Below, piece by piece: positions 36,142-47,554 of a stretch of DNA of 64,000 nt. The translations under genes and the position numbers were made by a program. The notes beneath the pieces are model-generated. The model saw only the letters and a list, made by a program, of their open reading frames with translations. It searched no databases and was not told where the DNA came from. The first letter of the stretch is position 1. Each line of letters starts with the position of its first letter. The stretch comes from Climacium dendroides (lineage: Eukaryota; Streptophyta; Bryopsida; Hypnales; Climaciaceae): contig OX467084.1 in the NCBI GenBank assembly GCA_950106755.1, forward strand, positions 4,092,001 through 4,156,000, read 5' to 3'.

Positions 36142-37508
36142 GTACGTTGTCCATGTGCTGCGTGGTGGGCAGTTAAATCCCTTTGACGTTTATGACGTTC
36201 ATGGAGGCACCTTCATGGTTTGCTTCTATGACTTCGAGATGCCCTATTTCTCTTCTGTCACATTTTTCTCTGTGATTATAATTTTTTTGGTGCAATGTAG
36301 TGACTCAAAATGTTGGAATTGTCAGGTCCATTACCTTAAGGAGGCGAGAAGGTGGAGTACGAGTAGTTGTAATTATCGTCAACTAGGCAGTAGGCAGTAG
36401 GTAGGAGCAAATTAGAAGTAGTGACACACAAATTTTGTACCTATTATGAATTTTATAAAAGTTTAAACTTCTCAAGTCTTTGTTAATGTTATTGGTTGTA
36501 TTGTTGGTTCACTTGTTCCAACTACAACAATGCCATTGCAACCCCTGTCAACAATGAAAAGTGCCAATTAGGCCATTTTAGTGACAAAGGCACTATCCTA
36601 GGCTAACAGACAAAGGTTTACCTGGGGTTAATCTATCTTGTATTAGCCCCGTAAACTCAATCAAATGTTAGGCGGGGCTAACATTTAGACTTTAGCCCGG
36701 CCAAGGGGAACATTTTTGGGGGCTAAAGTCCCATTAACAAAGAAAATCTGCAAATTTTCACACGCCTTGTAAGAAGGGGCTAAAGCAGGGGCTGACCCTC
36801 AAAGGATTAGCCCCGGCTAACACCACGAAATCTTCCTGTGTGTATTTCTTTTGTACAGGCTAGCTAAATTGGTTTGAGAATTTAGGAAGATGTAAACGTG
36901 TCTCAGGCTTTCATATTCCGTTCACGAGCCGCCCGGCCAGGCAGGAGTCTGATCTCAGTATGAGGACAGCATTTGTTTTCATTGATTCTGCCATGGAGCA
37001 TTTACATCAATCAATCGAATTATAAATCTATATTGAAGTGCTAGTTCTGAATCATTCACTAATTAATTCTGAATGAAGTCCTTTTGCCATGTGAATATAT
37101 GTACTAGTGCATTGTGCGGTTGTGCTCCTGCTATACATGTGAGTTATTCCAGTCAATCTCGTTAGCTCATTGTTGAGGAGTATTGCATGATTGGTTCCCC
37201 CATGTAATTCCTGAATAATTAGTTGTATCAAGTCGCTCTGAGTCGACCAATTTTGGAATCACAGAACGTAGTTATCTTTTGAGACTTTGATCGGCGTCCG
37301 TGGTAGAATCCTCCAGACTTTCCAATTAATTAATTAGATCGCTTAATGAACTGAACCAAAAGTGTCTTTCAATAATTTGACTTTTGAAAACAACCACTTT
37401 AGAGAGAAATTGCTGTATTCCACTAGCTGGCGCTAATGGTTCAGGACGATTTTTGCCTAGAATTTCGACGAATGTCAGTTTTTTATATATTTGAGGCCAT
37501 ACCTTCGC

Positions 37509-37984
37509 GGCCAGGGTGAACTGACCCCCTCATTGCCCCAGCCAGGGTTAATTGTGAAAAAAAGCCCCCTATTTTTTTTTGCCATAATTTTTTATATTTC
37601 TACACTGCCCGTAGTTAATGTGGGGCCGCTGATTGCAAATCTGAATTCAGAATTTGCAAAAGAAATCATCTGATTGCATATAAAAAATTCCACAGCATTT
37701 TCCCCAGGGGTAAAATGGGGCAATGAGGGGGTCAGTTCACGCGCAGAGAGAATTGGCCCCCTCATTGCCCCGGTCAACTGTGGTTTGACAAAAAAGCCCC
37801 CTATGTTGTGCCAATTTTTTGGCAATTCTTGCATCTCCTCAAAGGAATTTGGAGCCTCTGATTGCAAATATGAATTCAGAATTTTTTTTTTTAAAATTAA
37901 GCCTTGCAAATAAAAAATTCCAGGGCTTGCCCTGGAGGGGCAATGAGGGGGTCAATTCACCCTGGCCGTCAGTTCACCCTGGCC
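37509..37984. mobile_element. 476-bp dimeric Mutator-like MITE
   Basis: Ends GGCCAGGGTGAACTGA and TCAGTTCACCCTGGCC, flanked by the perfect 10-bp duplication ATACCTTCGC (37499-37508, 37985-37994). Inside are two similar units (about 37509-37745 and 37750-37960), each bounded by GACCCCCTCATTGCCCC-type arms and sharing an AAAAGCCCCCTAT and a CTGATTGCAAAT..GAATTCAGAATTT core. A 9-11-bp duplication with long inverted repeats suggests Mutator-like transposition. Units 1 and 2 lack it at the equivalent point (about 12450 and 58340). Open frames inside are chance products of the repeat. Confidence 0.8.
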
Positions 37985-38799
37985 ATACCTTCGCCAAGTA
38001 ACTCAAACTGGGTTTTCCAAGAAGGTAAGATGCAAAAGCTTGGGACATTGGTTACTACTGAAGTGCAGACATCGTTCTTACTGAGACAAATGAAGTCACA
38101 ACTCTTCGCCACGGCAGCTAAATTTAAACGTGGTCAGGAGCTCCTGGACCAGTTCACGGTCAGCAGTTAACGGTCAGCGGTTGTGTTTGTGCATGAGATC
38201 ACGTGCACATTCAATCTCATACGGAACTGCAAACCCAGTTTCTGGGCCCAGCTAGTGTGGGTCCTGCCGTCCTGAGCCGTAGAATTGAAGCCCTGTCTGC
38301 GCCAAACTTTGCGGCTTCGGACTGGCCCCACAATTGCAAAGGTTGCCGACTTTGGGACCGTTAGTGAGCGAATCCCGCAAGTGAGATCTGTGATAAGCCC
38401 CGCACTTCTGTCTGATCAGTGCTTTACCATGTGAAGAATTGGGTGCAGATAATTAACTAGCATTGAAGCCAAAGTTAGGTTTTCTGAAATTTAGAGGTAC
38501 TGTAGGGCACTTTTCTTCACTAGCGCTGTCGGTATAAGTGCTCCAGTTTGTCTGCGGCCTTGCTCCATGTGGACTGTGGAGGGTTCGATGCATCCCAAAC
38601 ATTTGGTCCATGGGCCGTCATGCTGCGGAGGTGGTTCGTTTGTTTGAGCTTTGAGGAAATGGAATCGCAGAAAGTCGTGTCGCCGGTAGAAGTTCTCGAT
38701 CTGGACTCAGGACCCTGTTTTGTCTCCAACAATTTTCACTATCAACGTTGAAAGTAAGGTTGAAAGATCTATCACCACTCATTTGAGCTAAAGACAGAG

Positions 38800-39323
38800 T
38801 CAAAATCACAATTAGACCTGTGTAATTTTTGCATGTAAATAATTGGAAAACATTAATATATATTCAATAATAGATGAATATTAATTTGGAGAGTGTTTCT
38901 TGTTTTTTTGCAAGTTTTCAAAAGTCGAGACGTGAAAAAACCTCAAAGTGTTGAATAGTTGCATGTTTGAAACACTTAAGAAAGACCCAAAAAGATGGTT
39001 ACGTTATAACTGTGAAGCATCATCAATAAAAGTTAATAAAAGCCATTTAAAGCAAACGGTTGAAGATCATATTGGTGACACTTTACATAGACACCTACAT
39101 GACAAAAATGGAGGGTAAACAAAATCATGTATTTCTACCTTAAAGCAAAGCACCACTTTGAAGGTGTACAAGCAAAGTCCACCTATTAATATTTCTAAAG
39201 ATAATATTTATCAAATAATTATAGATAAATGTAATTGATCCACAAAGATAAATCATCAAGCTTTATGTACAAGGTATGTTTGAACTTGGGAACAAGTACA
39301 TGAATCAAGAAATTATTGGTGGA
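38800..39323. other. Unassigned spacer before the solo LTR
   Basis: Unit similarity fades near 38800. The following 500 bp is AT-rich, has no supported frame and is not found elsewhere in the window. Confidence 0.4.
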
Positions 39324-39328
39324 TGATA

Positions 39329-40341
39329 TGTCGTAATCCAAATGACACTTTACAGCTTCCAGTAACTCACTAGGTTTATTCCAATCTACTTACAGCATCA
39401 CTTAGTCACAAACTACTTAACACTTCACATGCCAAGCACACACAATGTTTGTCCGCATTTCCAATTCATTTTATCAAGTTTCAATCACTGGGACTACTAG
39501 TATACATCCCCATCGTGACACCGGACATGTCACTTAATAACATGGGACAAAACTTCAACCCTAATGTACAAGGACCCATGGTGGCATTACTCACCATAGT
39601 TCTAACCGCCCTTGAGTGTCACCCCACTCCGTACTAACCCTTTTTGCATTTGCTACTCATCCACTAAAGATAACCGACACTCACAACTCAGGACACATCC
39701 AAGGAGGCCTAACAAGGAGTGGAACTCTACCAAACCGATGTCATGAGACACACACAAGTGTCCCATGATGCCTTGAAGTGGTGGTGAAGTCACCACCACC
39801 AACTATGAGTCATCGGGACTCACTAAGGCTTCAAGAGGGAGAGAAGAGGGAGACCAACCTCTTTTATAGTACTTTCTGTAGTATTCCGTAGACCCCCCAT
39901 TCTAGGTCAAAGGAAGTTCTTGGATAACTTTGGGTTGTGAAAGACCACCCACCTCCAACCTAAATTGCCAAGTTTCATAGTTTTCTAATGATATGCCACA
40001 TGCCATACTTTCTTGCGGGATTCATTGAGAACCCCTCACACCTAGTCCTCAAATGTCCCAGTAATACCGGGACCCAATCAACTTTGAACGGCCATAACTT
40101 TTAGCTCACAACTCCAAATTGCACGTTCTTTGCACCATTAGAAACGTATTGTCAAGAGATTTCTAAGCATGTGTGACACTCTATTGTCTATTTCAAAATT
40201 AAGGAGTCATTGCACCCTATTTGATCGGAAGTCTCTTAAATCTCCCTACCTAATCTATTGCAAGGCTTGGGAAGTCACCCCAAAGATTCCCTCTTGTGCA
40301 CTAAGGTTCATTGGGCACCCCAAGTAGATAGAGGTGTGACA
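39329..40341 (-). mobile_element. Solo LTR, probably Ty3/gypsy type
   Basis: A 1013-bp segment starts TG and ends CA, flanked by the 5-bp direct repeat TGATA (39324-39328, 40342-40346). On the minus strand it begins TGTCACACC, a common start of plant Ty3/gypsy chromovirus LTRs, and contains a TATAAAAGAGG promoter-like element near 39865 and a T/A-rich block around a CCATAACTTTT motif typical of such LTRs. No internal gag-pol follows, so it is a solo LTR left by recombination. Confidence 0.75.
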
Positions 40342-40369
40342 TGATAGGTCGTATGGCCAAATTCAATAA

Positions 40370-40510
40370 TTGACTACGTTAAAAAGTCACCATAATTTTT
40401 ATGACCATAAAAATTGCAATATACTCCAATTTGAATTCATAATATGCCATTAGAAAGGAATGTCAAGAGATTGTCAACAATATATCATATGCCCTATGTC
40501 AATATAAACT
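40370..40510. repeat. Older LTR-like fragment shared with unit 1/2
   Basis: AATTGACTACG, GTCACC.TAATTTTT, CTCCAA.TT and CATTAGAAAGGAA blocks occur in the same order at 13388-13545 and 59278-59435. A weaker version is inside the solo LTR (40080-40200). The region is probably part of an old LTR element present before the units diverged. Confidence 0.55.
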
Positions 40511-40570
40511 CTGTTTATAATTGTCTTGAGATGATATTGACATCAAGGCAATCCTGTCCTTTCACTTGTT

Positions 40571-40800
40571 TTAACCCCTAAATTTTTTTTAACTATATGT
40601 TTACCAAAAAAGCTCTAAAATAGTAAAATTGTCATTTCTAGTACAAGTACCAAATTTTAGAAAAAATATCATTTTTGGACACATGTAATTGTAGGATCTT
40701 GTAGTACATTGGTTTGAGAAGATATGGAAAAAATTTCAGAAATTTCCACCATGTAAATTGCAAGATATTAGCATTTGAAGTGACAAAAATCCATTGGGGG
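40571..40800 (+). mobile_element. TTAA-family fragment (left end only)
   Basis: TTAACCCCTAAAT at 40571 is followed by about 220 bp similar to the left interior of the 31935-32867 element (the TGTAGGATCTT and GGAAAAAATTTCAGAAATTT blocks). The right terminus is not found. Sequence changes abruptly into the tandem array that follows. Confidence 0.6.
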
Positions 40801-40879
40801 GCCATGCAAAAAACCTAGAAGCTACACTTTACAAGGTCTTACTTGTATGAAAAAATGTCCAAAATGGTGGTTCTTCTTT

Positions 40880-41765
40880 GAATTTATTCTTCTAGCTAAG
40901 TTGGCTACTTGCTTTGTTTTGTTTGTCACGTTGAGATCTCTTGGACCGTGTGTCTCCCGGTCACGTGCTTGATATTGTCGGAAAGCCCTCAGCAAGGAGG
41001 GGTGCACCGGCTTGGTTTCATGGCGTTCGGACCTATGGTCTGAAAGTTGTGCATTTTTGAGTTATTTTTGGTTTTAGAAAATTAGAAAATTTCTTTTTCT
41101 TATATTTTGGTCGCAATCTTGGTACCATCAGAAAGCCCTTGGCGAGGAGGGGTGCATTGGCTTGGTTTTGTAGCGTTCCAATTCGCGGTGTAAATTTTAT
41201 TGAATTTTGAAGTATTTTTATGAACTAAATAATTAAAAAATTAGTTTTACTTTTGTTTTGATTGTGGCAATGGCACAGGGCAGACTAGTCTCTTCTATTA
41301 AGACAAGATGTTTGTTTTATTTTGTTTTGTTTTATTTGTCACGTTGAGATTTCCTGGACTGTGCATCCCCCAGTCGCGTACTTGGTACCGTCAGAAAACC
41401 CTCAGCAAGAAGGGGTGCACTTGCTTGGTTTCGTGGCGTTTGGATGTACAGTGTGAAAGTTATTGAATTTTGAAGTATTTTTGGATCTAAAAAATAAAAA
41501 ATTACTTTTACTTATTTTTTGGTCACAATCTTGGAACCATTGGAAAGCTCTCGGCAAGGAGGGATGCACGGGCTTTGTTTCATGGTATTCCGACTCATGG
41601 TGAAAAAGTTATGTATTTTTGCATTGTTTTTGGTCCTAAAATAATTTAAAAATTAATTTTGTTTTGTTTTGTTTTGACTGTGGCAATGGCACAAAGCACA
41701 CACATGGCCACAGGGAACACTACTTTTACTTTTGTTTAGACTGTGGCAACGACACAGGGCACACT
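40880..41765. repeat. Higher-order (dimeric) tandem repeat array
   Basis: A block of about 50 bp built on AAGCCCTCAGCAAGGAGGGG..GCTTGGTTTC occurs at 40978, 41129, 41390 and 41548. The spacings alternate (about 151, 261 and 158 bp), so the true unit is a dimer of roughly 410 bp. Neighbouring phrases also recur: TTTGTCACGTTGAGAT twice, CTGTGGCAATGGCACA three times with changes. Non-coding. Confidence 0.75.
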
Positions 41766-42840
41766 AGTTAAGATGATATCATATTTCCTGCGCGTGCAAG
41801 CGCGAAAGGCAATTTTCGTGAATGTTCCGCAGGAGTTACTAAATAATGTACTTTCTTCCACTGTCTATTTATAGGTCAAATGAGTCCGTCCAAAGGGGAT
41901 CAATCAGATGCTCTTTAAAAGAACTGATCAAGCTCCAACATTCAGTTGCAGTTTTGATAAGCTACACTAAAATTGGTAAATAGTATTGGGTGATAATTAG
42001 TGATGTCCCTTGGTTTTTACCCCCAACACTATTTTCCAACTTATGTGTAAATAGTGTTGGGGCCCTTCCCTTCCACCGTCAGATTTTTGTCCTTTCCTGT
42101 AATGCTCTAAATTCCGCCAACCGTCGGCGATTTTCTAGCCCTTCCTTGGAAAAGTACAATTTCTGCCTTCCGGCCCTTCCCTGCCGGAGCTTCAATTTTT
42201 TAGCCTCCCTACGGAATTGCAATTCTTGCCTTCTTGTGGATGTCCAATTTTTGCCTACCCGCGGGGAAGTGGAGAGCTCCCGGTGGCGGCCTTGCAGTAG
42301 GAGTAAAGGAATAGGCGTGAAGTGAAGGATTTTTTGGGGGGGAGGTGGGGGTTTATACTTCCCGGTTTCCCCCCGCCGCCACTCCAATTTGAACTTGCGA
42401 CGGTCTACAACTTTTCATTGAGGTATGTGTTTGGGACGTGGATGACACCATTGAATTTGTTTTTCCTTCCCCTATTTCCTCTAAACAATTTTTTTTTTGT
42501 TCGCCATTTTTTTTTCAAGCTATACCGCCTTCCTCTTGCGGAAATTCCTCTTGGTGCCCCTTCCCGCCGTTTTCAGTAGGTTTCCAGCCTTGCCACTTGC
42601 CGATCTGTCACTTCTTGGATGATTGAAGATGTTGTTGTTCATGGCTTGGTAAGCCTCAATGGTCAAGTCATTCGAGCATTTCCAGAGCACTTCCATGGTC
42701 AACGCGCCACCAATCTCATGAAAGCTAGCCGATGGTGACAACAACGCGACCTATTCCGTGACAATCTTCCCGGTCCCGTCACTCCCCTCTCTTGTAGCCG
42801 AAGTTGTTTGGGCAAAAGAAGGCGTCATTCTTCGAAGGCC

Positions 42841-43953
42841 ATGGCAGGTCAAGGCAAAAAGAAAAGTGAATGGGTGCAATATTTGTACCCTCTATTGCTT
42901 GAAGAATTCAACAGCCTTCATAAAGTAGGTGTCAAATTTTCCTCTCACCTACTTTGTGAATTAACCCTTTCCATACTCGTAGCTCATGAGTCCATTTTCA
43001 CAGCCCTTTCTATTGATCCCAAAGACAATGTTCTATAGGTCAATAAAATCACAGCGAATTGAATCAATCAATTCATAGATAACCATAATATAGTCCTTTT
43101 ATCCCAACATGGGCGTTTCACTTGTAGCCCTCAAAAGGAGCTTCAAATAGAAATGGAAACCACCTACCATTTGGGGTTTTTGCAAAGAGGATTTTCATCC
43201 GAAGAATTTGATGAAAATCTCATGGAAAACTTAGATGAAACACATTTCATTGTCAATCTTGACAATGGCCGAACTTTAGGGTTTAGGGAAGACACAACTG
43301 TCAAATATGCTGAAGTTGTCTCGGGTGGGGAGTCTATGACCATGGTGGTTTGCATTTCCGGAAGCCGTCGTGCCACAATAGAAGCTTCAATGCTCATTTT
43401 CTCAAATGAAAATAGGAGCTATCCTATACGGAGGGTGATTGATAATATTCCGGGGGTTTCTTATAGAACGGATCCTAAAGGTTGGATGGACCAAACCATC
43501 TTCCCTGAATATTTTTTAGAACCTCATGCATATCAAGGCGATCTTCATCAACGCATGAAAATCATATGGCTTGATAATTGTAGCGGTCATATTGTGACAA
43601 AAATCAAAGATGCATGGACAAGACGGTGGGAAGCCAAGAAATTTGAATTGATACAACAAAATGCTTGGCAAAATGCACCCCAAGCAGATGGACAATAGTC
43701 AGAAAAGTTGACAAATCCTAGGAAACATTTTTTCCTACAATTGGCTGCTGATAGTATAGAAGATGTTAATCGAGAGGTGGATTGTGACAACATATCCTAT
43801 GCTAGAAAAGCCATGATTCATTGTGGCTTAGCATTAGGACTTGATGGGTCTTGGAGTGTAGGACAATTGTTTCCACATCTCCAAGAGATAATTGCAAAAC
43901 ATTTGCAATATTTTCAAGGGCAAGAACTGCCCAATTTCAATAGGGCAGTTTAA
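42841..43953 (+). pseudogene. Pogo-like DDE_1 transposase, broken
   Basis: One reading frame from ATG 42841 to 43953 is interrupted by TAG (43036-43038), TGA (43060-43062) and TAG (43696-43698) without any frameshift. The N-terminal part is basic (KKKSEW). The core has LDETHFIVNLDNGRTLGF with the first catalytic Asp, KYAEVVSGGESMTMVV, YPIRRVIDNIPGVSYRT, GWMDQTIFPEYF and IWLDNCSGH with the second catalytic Asp. After GH the frame goes directly to VTKIKDAW. Related pogo transposases have the third catalytic residue between these blocks, so an internal deletion removed it (inference from family layout). The C-terminal KHFFLQLAADSIEDVNRE and ISYARKAMIHCGLAL blocks remain. Confidence 0.88.
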
Positions 43954-44073
43954 AAATCCTTTTTGATATTTTACTATATTTTAAAAAAAAAATTGATCTA
44001 CAACTAGGATTCTTATATTGTTTTCTGGTAGTTGCTATATTTTGCAAATTATACATATACTATGAAAAATTCC

Positions 44074-44283
44074 AGCATTTCTGAACTTATTCTTGCATTT
44101 CTGAGCTTATTGCAGCATTTCTGAGCTTATTCCTGCATTTCTGTACTTATTCCTACATTTCTGTGCTTACTCCAGCATTTTTGTGCTTATTCCAACATTT
44201 CTGTAATTATTCCAGCATTTCTGTGATTATTCTAGCATTTCAGTGATTATTCCAACATTTCAGTGATTATTCTAGCATTTCAT
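44074..44283. repeat. 20-bp minisatellite, about 10.5 copies
   Basis: Consecutive 20-bp units of the form AGCATTTCTGTGCTTATTCC, with one to four changes per unit, lie between the transposase relic and the right end of the pogo-like element. Possibly tandem transposase-binding or replication-slippage sequence. No spacers, so not CRISPR. Confidence 0.9.
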
Positions 44284-44808
44284 ACACTCCTTTTTTTCCA
44301 CCATTCCAACTTCTAACATTTTATTACCATGTAACACTAAATGCACTCTCTTACAAATGCTGAAATGATTAGATTTTACTATAGAGTTAAAATAGTGTTA
44401 GAATGGGGTAATTTTCATCTAACACTAACCTTGCAAATCACAATTAGTATTAGTCTTGGCAATTAGTGTTGCCAACACTATTTACCAATTCTAGTGTAGT
44501 CCTCCGCCGACACATCCCAAGCGCTTATGGCCTTCAACAATTATCTCTAATGCAAGTGCAGATCAGACCGTCGAAAGGTGCGCCAGATGCCCACGGCAGA
44601 TCTAGATAACTGTTGGAGCCACGCGAATTGGAGGTTGCCAGGATCGATGGGAATTGTTTCTGTTAAGCAGTTTGCGGATCCAGAAGGAAGCGTAGTTTGT
44701 ACAGCAAGGGAAGTACAGTCTGCGCATCCAGACATTGGAGGAACCCACGGAGCCACGGAACGCCATGCACTCGCAACCAGACGCCAGTTCTCGTGCGAGG
44801 AAACTTAA

Positions 44809-47554
44809 GCCCCCGACTCAGTCAAGGATGACAACATTAGGTCTTGAAGAACATTTGTTTCAAAGGTAGTAATCTTGAACATTTTTTGATGCTTTAAATT
44901 TTCTTAATATTCAAATATTTTCAAATATTTAAAAGATGTAAAATTTAAGCATTAGTACAATTTAAATTTCAGAAATATTAACAAAAGTAACCTCTAAACG
45001 TTCACAGTCTTCATAAAAGTACTATTTGGAAGAATATTTTCAGATTCACTTATGAAATACAAGTTTTAGATTTTGAGTTTTAGATTTCATCTGTACTGTT
45101 AGATTCATCAATGCTATCACCAATATTTTTTTTATAAATTTTGAAAGGAAAATTTTAAAATTTCTTCTAAATTCAATTATATACAAAATATTACCATTTT
45201 TTGAATAAAACTTGTTGGAATAGATTTGAAATCAGAGTTTCTTGACATGGTGGTTTTTTGAAATTTTTGCAATCTTTAAGTCTATGACCTCATTTTTGCA
45301 AATCTAATTTTGAACTATAGTCAATGCAATTTTGGCTTGGTCAACCACTTGACATACTTCTACGTTTGTAATTTTAGAAAAATATGTATTCTACTAATAC
45401 CAAATCCAACCATTACAGAAGACAACAACATGATAAAGTATCTCCACAAATTAAGATGACTTTCATCCAAGCAATAATGAGAAAGAAATAAGACTATGAA
45501 TATGTTCATTGTCCAAAAATTAAATGTCAGAGTGCTTAAAAGATTAAATACTAATAACATTTATTTAAGAATATTCAAACTTCAAAGATTTGAAATTTCT
45601 TAGAATTTTAAATCTATGAAGTCAAATTCAATGTGGTTTGAAAAATAATGGTAATTTGAGATCCTTGAAATCTTGTCCAATCTTTTGACATGAAATGCTA
45701 TGCAATTACCCCTTTCTATATACATTGCCCTTTTGAGAAATTGAGACTAACAATCAATATAAACAACCACACTTTTTTCTTCAAAATATGCATTTAATTT
45801 AAAGACCTACAGATGCCCTTTTGAGACCTGCATTTATTTTTTCTACTTCTACACTCACCCCTTTTACATATACATGCCCTTATCCCAAGACAATCATGCA
45901 CACATAGAAAACATTTCCTTCGTTAACCTTCCACATAGGACAACTATAGGCATATACTATGGTTTTTAAAACTTGCAATAGATTTTGCATTTATTACTCA
46001 TGTCTAGTATACTAAACAAATGTCTTTGATGACATCATTCAACAAATGTCTTATATGACCAACATGGATCAAAAAGTTTCCAACAAGACATTACTACTTT
46101 CTATTAATACATAACATGATGTCATTAAGCAAACTTGAATCTTGACAATTCAACTACAATAAAGTAATCAAATCTATTGTGGATTGCAATTCAAATCAAA
46201 CCTCTAGTAAAGAACCCAATTTTTCTCTCTTACATTCCAATAAAGTAGAAATTGCTCATAAATAATGTAGAATTAGGGTTCAAGATTTAGAGTTTAATTG
46301 AAATTCCCTATTTCATTATCTCAATGAATATCTTCTATATATGGAAAAAAGGTTCACTCATTATAGTACAATCTCAAGGGGCACTTTTGGATTGCCAATG
46401 AAACCATATATTTAGGGGATTAATATAGCTATGGAAGCATTCAAAAGGACGAGTAAGAATAATCCCCTTGAATTCTACGGTCTTCAATGCATAGCTAGTT
46501 ACTACATGCTTTTGCTTTTGCCACCTATAATGTGTTTTTCCTTTTCTAAAAATGAATTGGTCCAAATATGTATAAAATATTTTCTAATTTTTCATCCTTT
46601 TGTTGAATTTTTTATAAATCTAATAATTAAAATTATACATAGTGACCAAATGTTTTACAATGGGCTTTCTACTTTATAGGAAATAATTTGTTGTTAATTC
46701 CTAAGAAGATTTGTAGAAAACACTGTAGATCTTAAATTTTTGTTCATAATTTAATACATTATATCATGTCAACATGTAACAAAACATAAATGTTAATAAA
46801 AAATAATAATGCAACAATAACTCCTAGATGTAGTAAGCAACTTAGCTATATCCTTTTATTAATGATAGTGAGGAAAATTTGTTGATGAACTACAAAAACT
46901 CACAAAACATAAAAAAATTAAGTCTACATTTTTAAAAGCGACTATATGGTTAAGATGAGACCTTGAGACAAGTGCCTATCACTTAACTTAGAAAAAATGA
47001 GTCCTAAATACACATGTGAAGTTACGGGCTTCAAAGGCTCAAGTGAGGTGTCAAAAGACATTGCCAAGGCCCAAGCCAAGCTCTAAATTTAAAAAATCCC
47101 CGCAAAACTTGTTTCAACTCCAAGCCTTGCCTCACAACACAACCTTTCTCCTCCACATACTTGGAGTTGACATGAATTACATACTTCATGTGCCATACAC
47201 GACAATGTACACATAATTACTTGTATAATACATTTGAATAAAAATATATTTGCATTTTTTTATACCATATATAAAAGTCATATATAATGTCAAAAAATCA
47301 AATTAAAAATGTAGAAATGTATTCAACACTCAAGTGAGTGCCATATCCGCATTAAAATTTTACTTCAACAATATGATAGTTTTTCAAAAAGCAAACACAA
47401 TTTTTTTGTAATTTCTTCAAACTTTAAAGTCAAATCTCTTACTAATTGACATCTATATCCAGTTAAGTTTGCCTATTTAAATTTGGTGACAATTTCATTT
47501 CCCTCTATTTTGAAACATCTTGCAATCTTTTAAAAACTTCAAATAGTTGCATTA
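44809..47554. other. AT-rich intergenic DNA, nothing recognised
   Basis: Begins where unit 3 ends. No supported gene, no bounded repeat and no sequence shared with the rest of the window was found. Confidence 0.5.

Larger units (their letters stand above)
28011..36840 (+). mobile_element. 8.83-kb gene-capturing CACTA-like (Pack) element
   Basis: Ends CACAGGAAGATTT / AAATCTTCCTGTG, a 13-bp perfect inverted repeat, flanked by TGT (28008-28010, 36841-36843). Units 1 and 2 read through this point (about 11816-11836, 57706-57728), although they carry about 9 extra bases at the junction. Within about 200-300 bp of each end, GGGGCTAA and TTAGCCCC motifs recur in both orientations, as in CACTA subterminal regions. 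No transposase is found, so it is non-autonomous. The right third carries pieces of three recognisable plant genes, all on the plus strand with introns retained. A TTAA-family element is nested at 31935-32867. Confidence 0.85.
41965..44496 (+). mobile_element. 2.5-kb pogo-like (Tc1/mariner) transposon
   Basis: Terminal inverted repeats of about 25 bp start CACTARAATTGGTAAATAGT at both ends. TA is duplicated at 41963-41964 and 44497-44498. Units 1 and 2 preserve the empty site AAGCTAGTCC (TA at 14519-14520 and 60410-60411). It encodes one plus-strand DDE transposase relic. Although the ends begin CACTA, the 2-bp TA duplication and the transposase type place it in Tc1/mariner and not CACTA. Confidence 0.92.
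26505..44808. repeat. Unit 3, third diverged copy, interrupted by insertions
   Basis: Host-unit pieces in order are 26505-28010 (matching 10620-11820), 36841-38800 (matching 11825-13270), 41765-41964 (matching 14320-14520) and 44497-44808 (matching 14521-14650 and 23070-23250). The intervening DNA is the gene-capturing element, the dimeric MITE, an LTR/tandem-repeat block and the pogo element. The unit starts part-way, immediately after the end of unit 1, so the two units are in tandem. Confidence 0.85.

Noticed and set aside
37491..38001. Four small frames in the 37500-38000 region
   Set aside because: They are products of the inverted and tandem repeats of the dimeric MITE.
44074..44283. 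CRISPR-like array
   Set aside because: Head-to-tail 20-bp repeats with no spacers, in a plant transposon.
41965..44496. CACTA superfamily assignment from the CACTA-like terminus
   Set aside because: The duplication is TA with clean empty sites in two units, and the encoded protein is a pogo-type DDE transposase.
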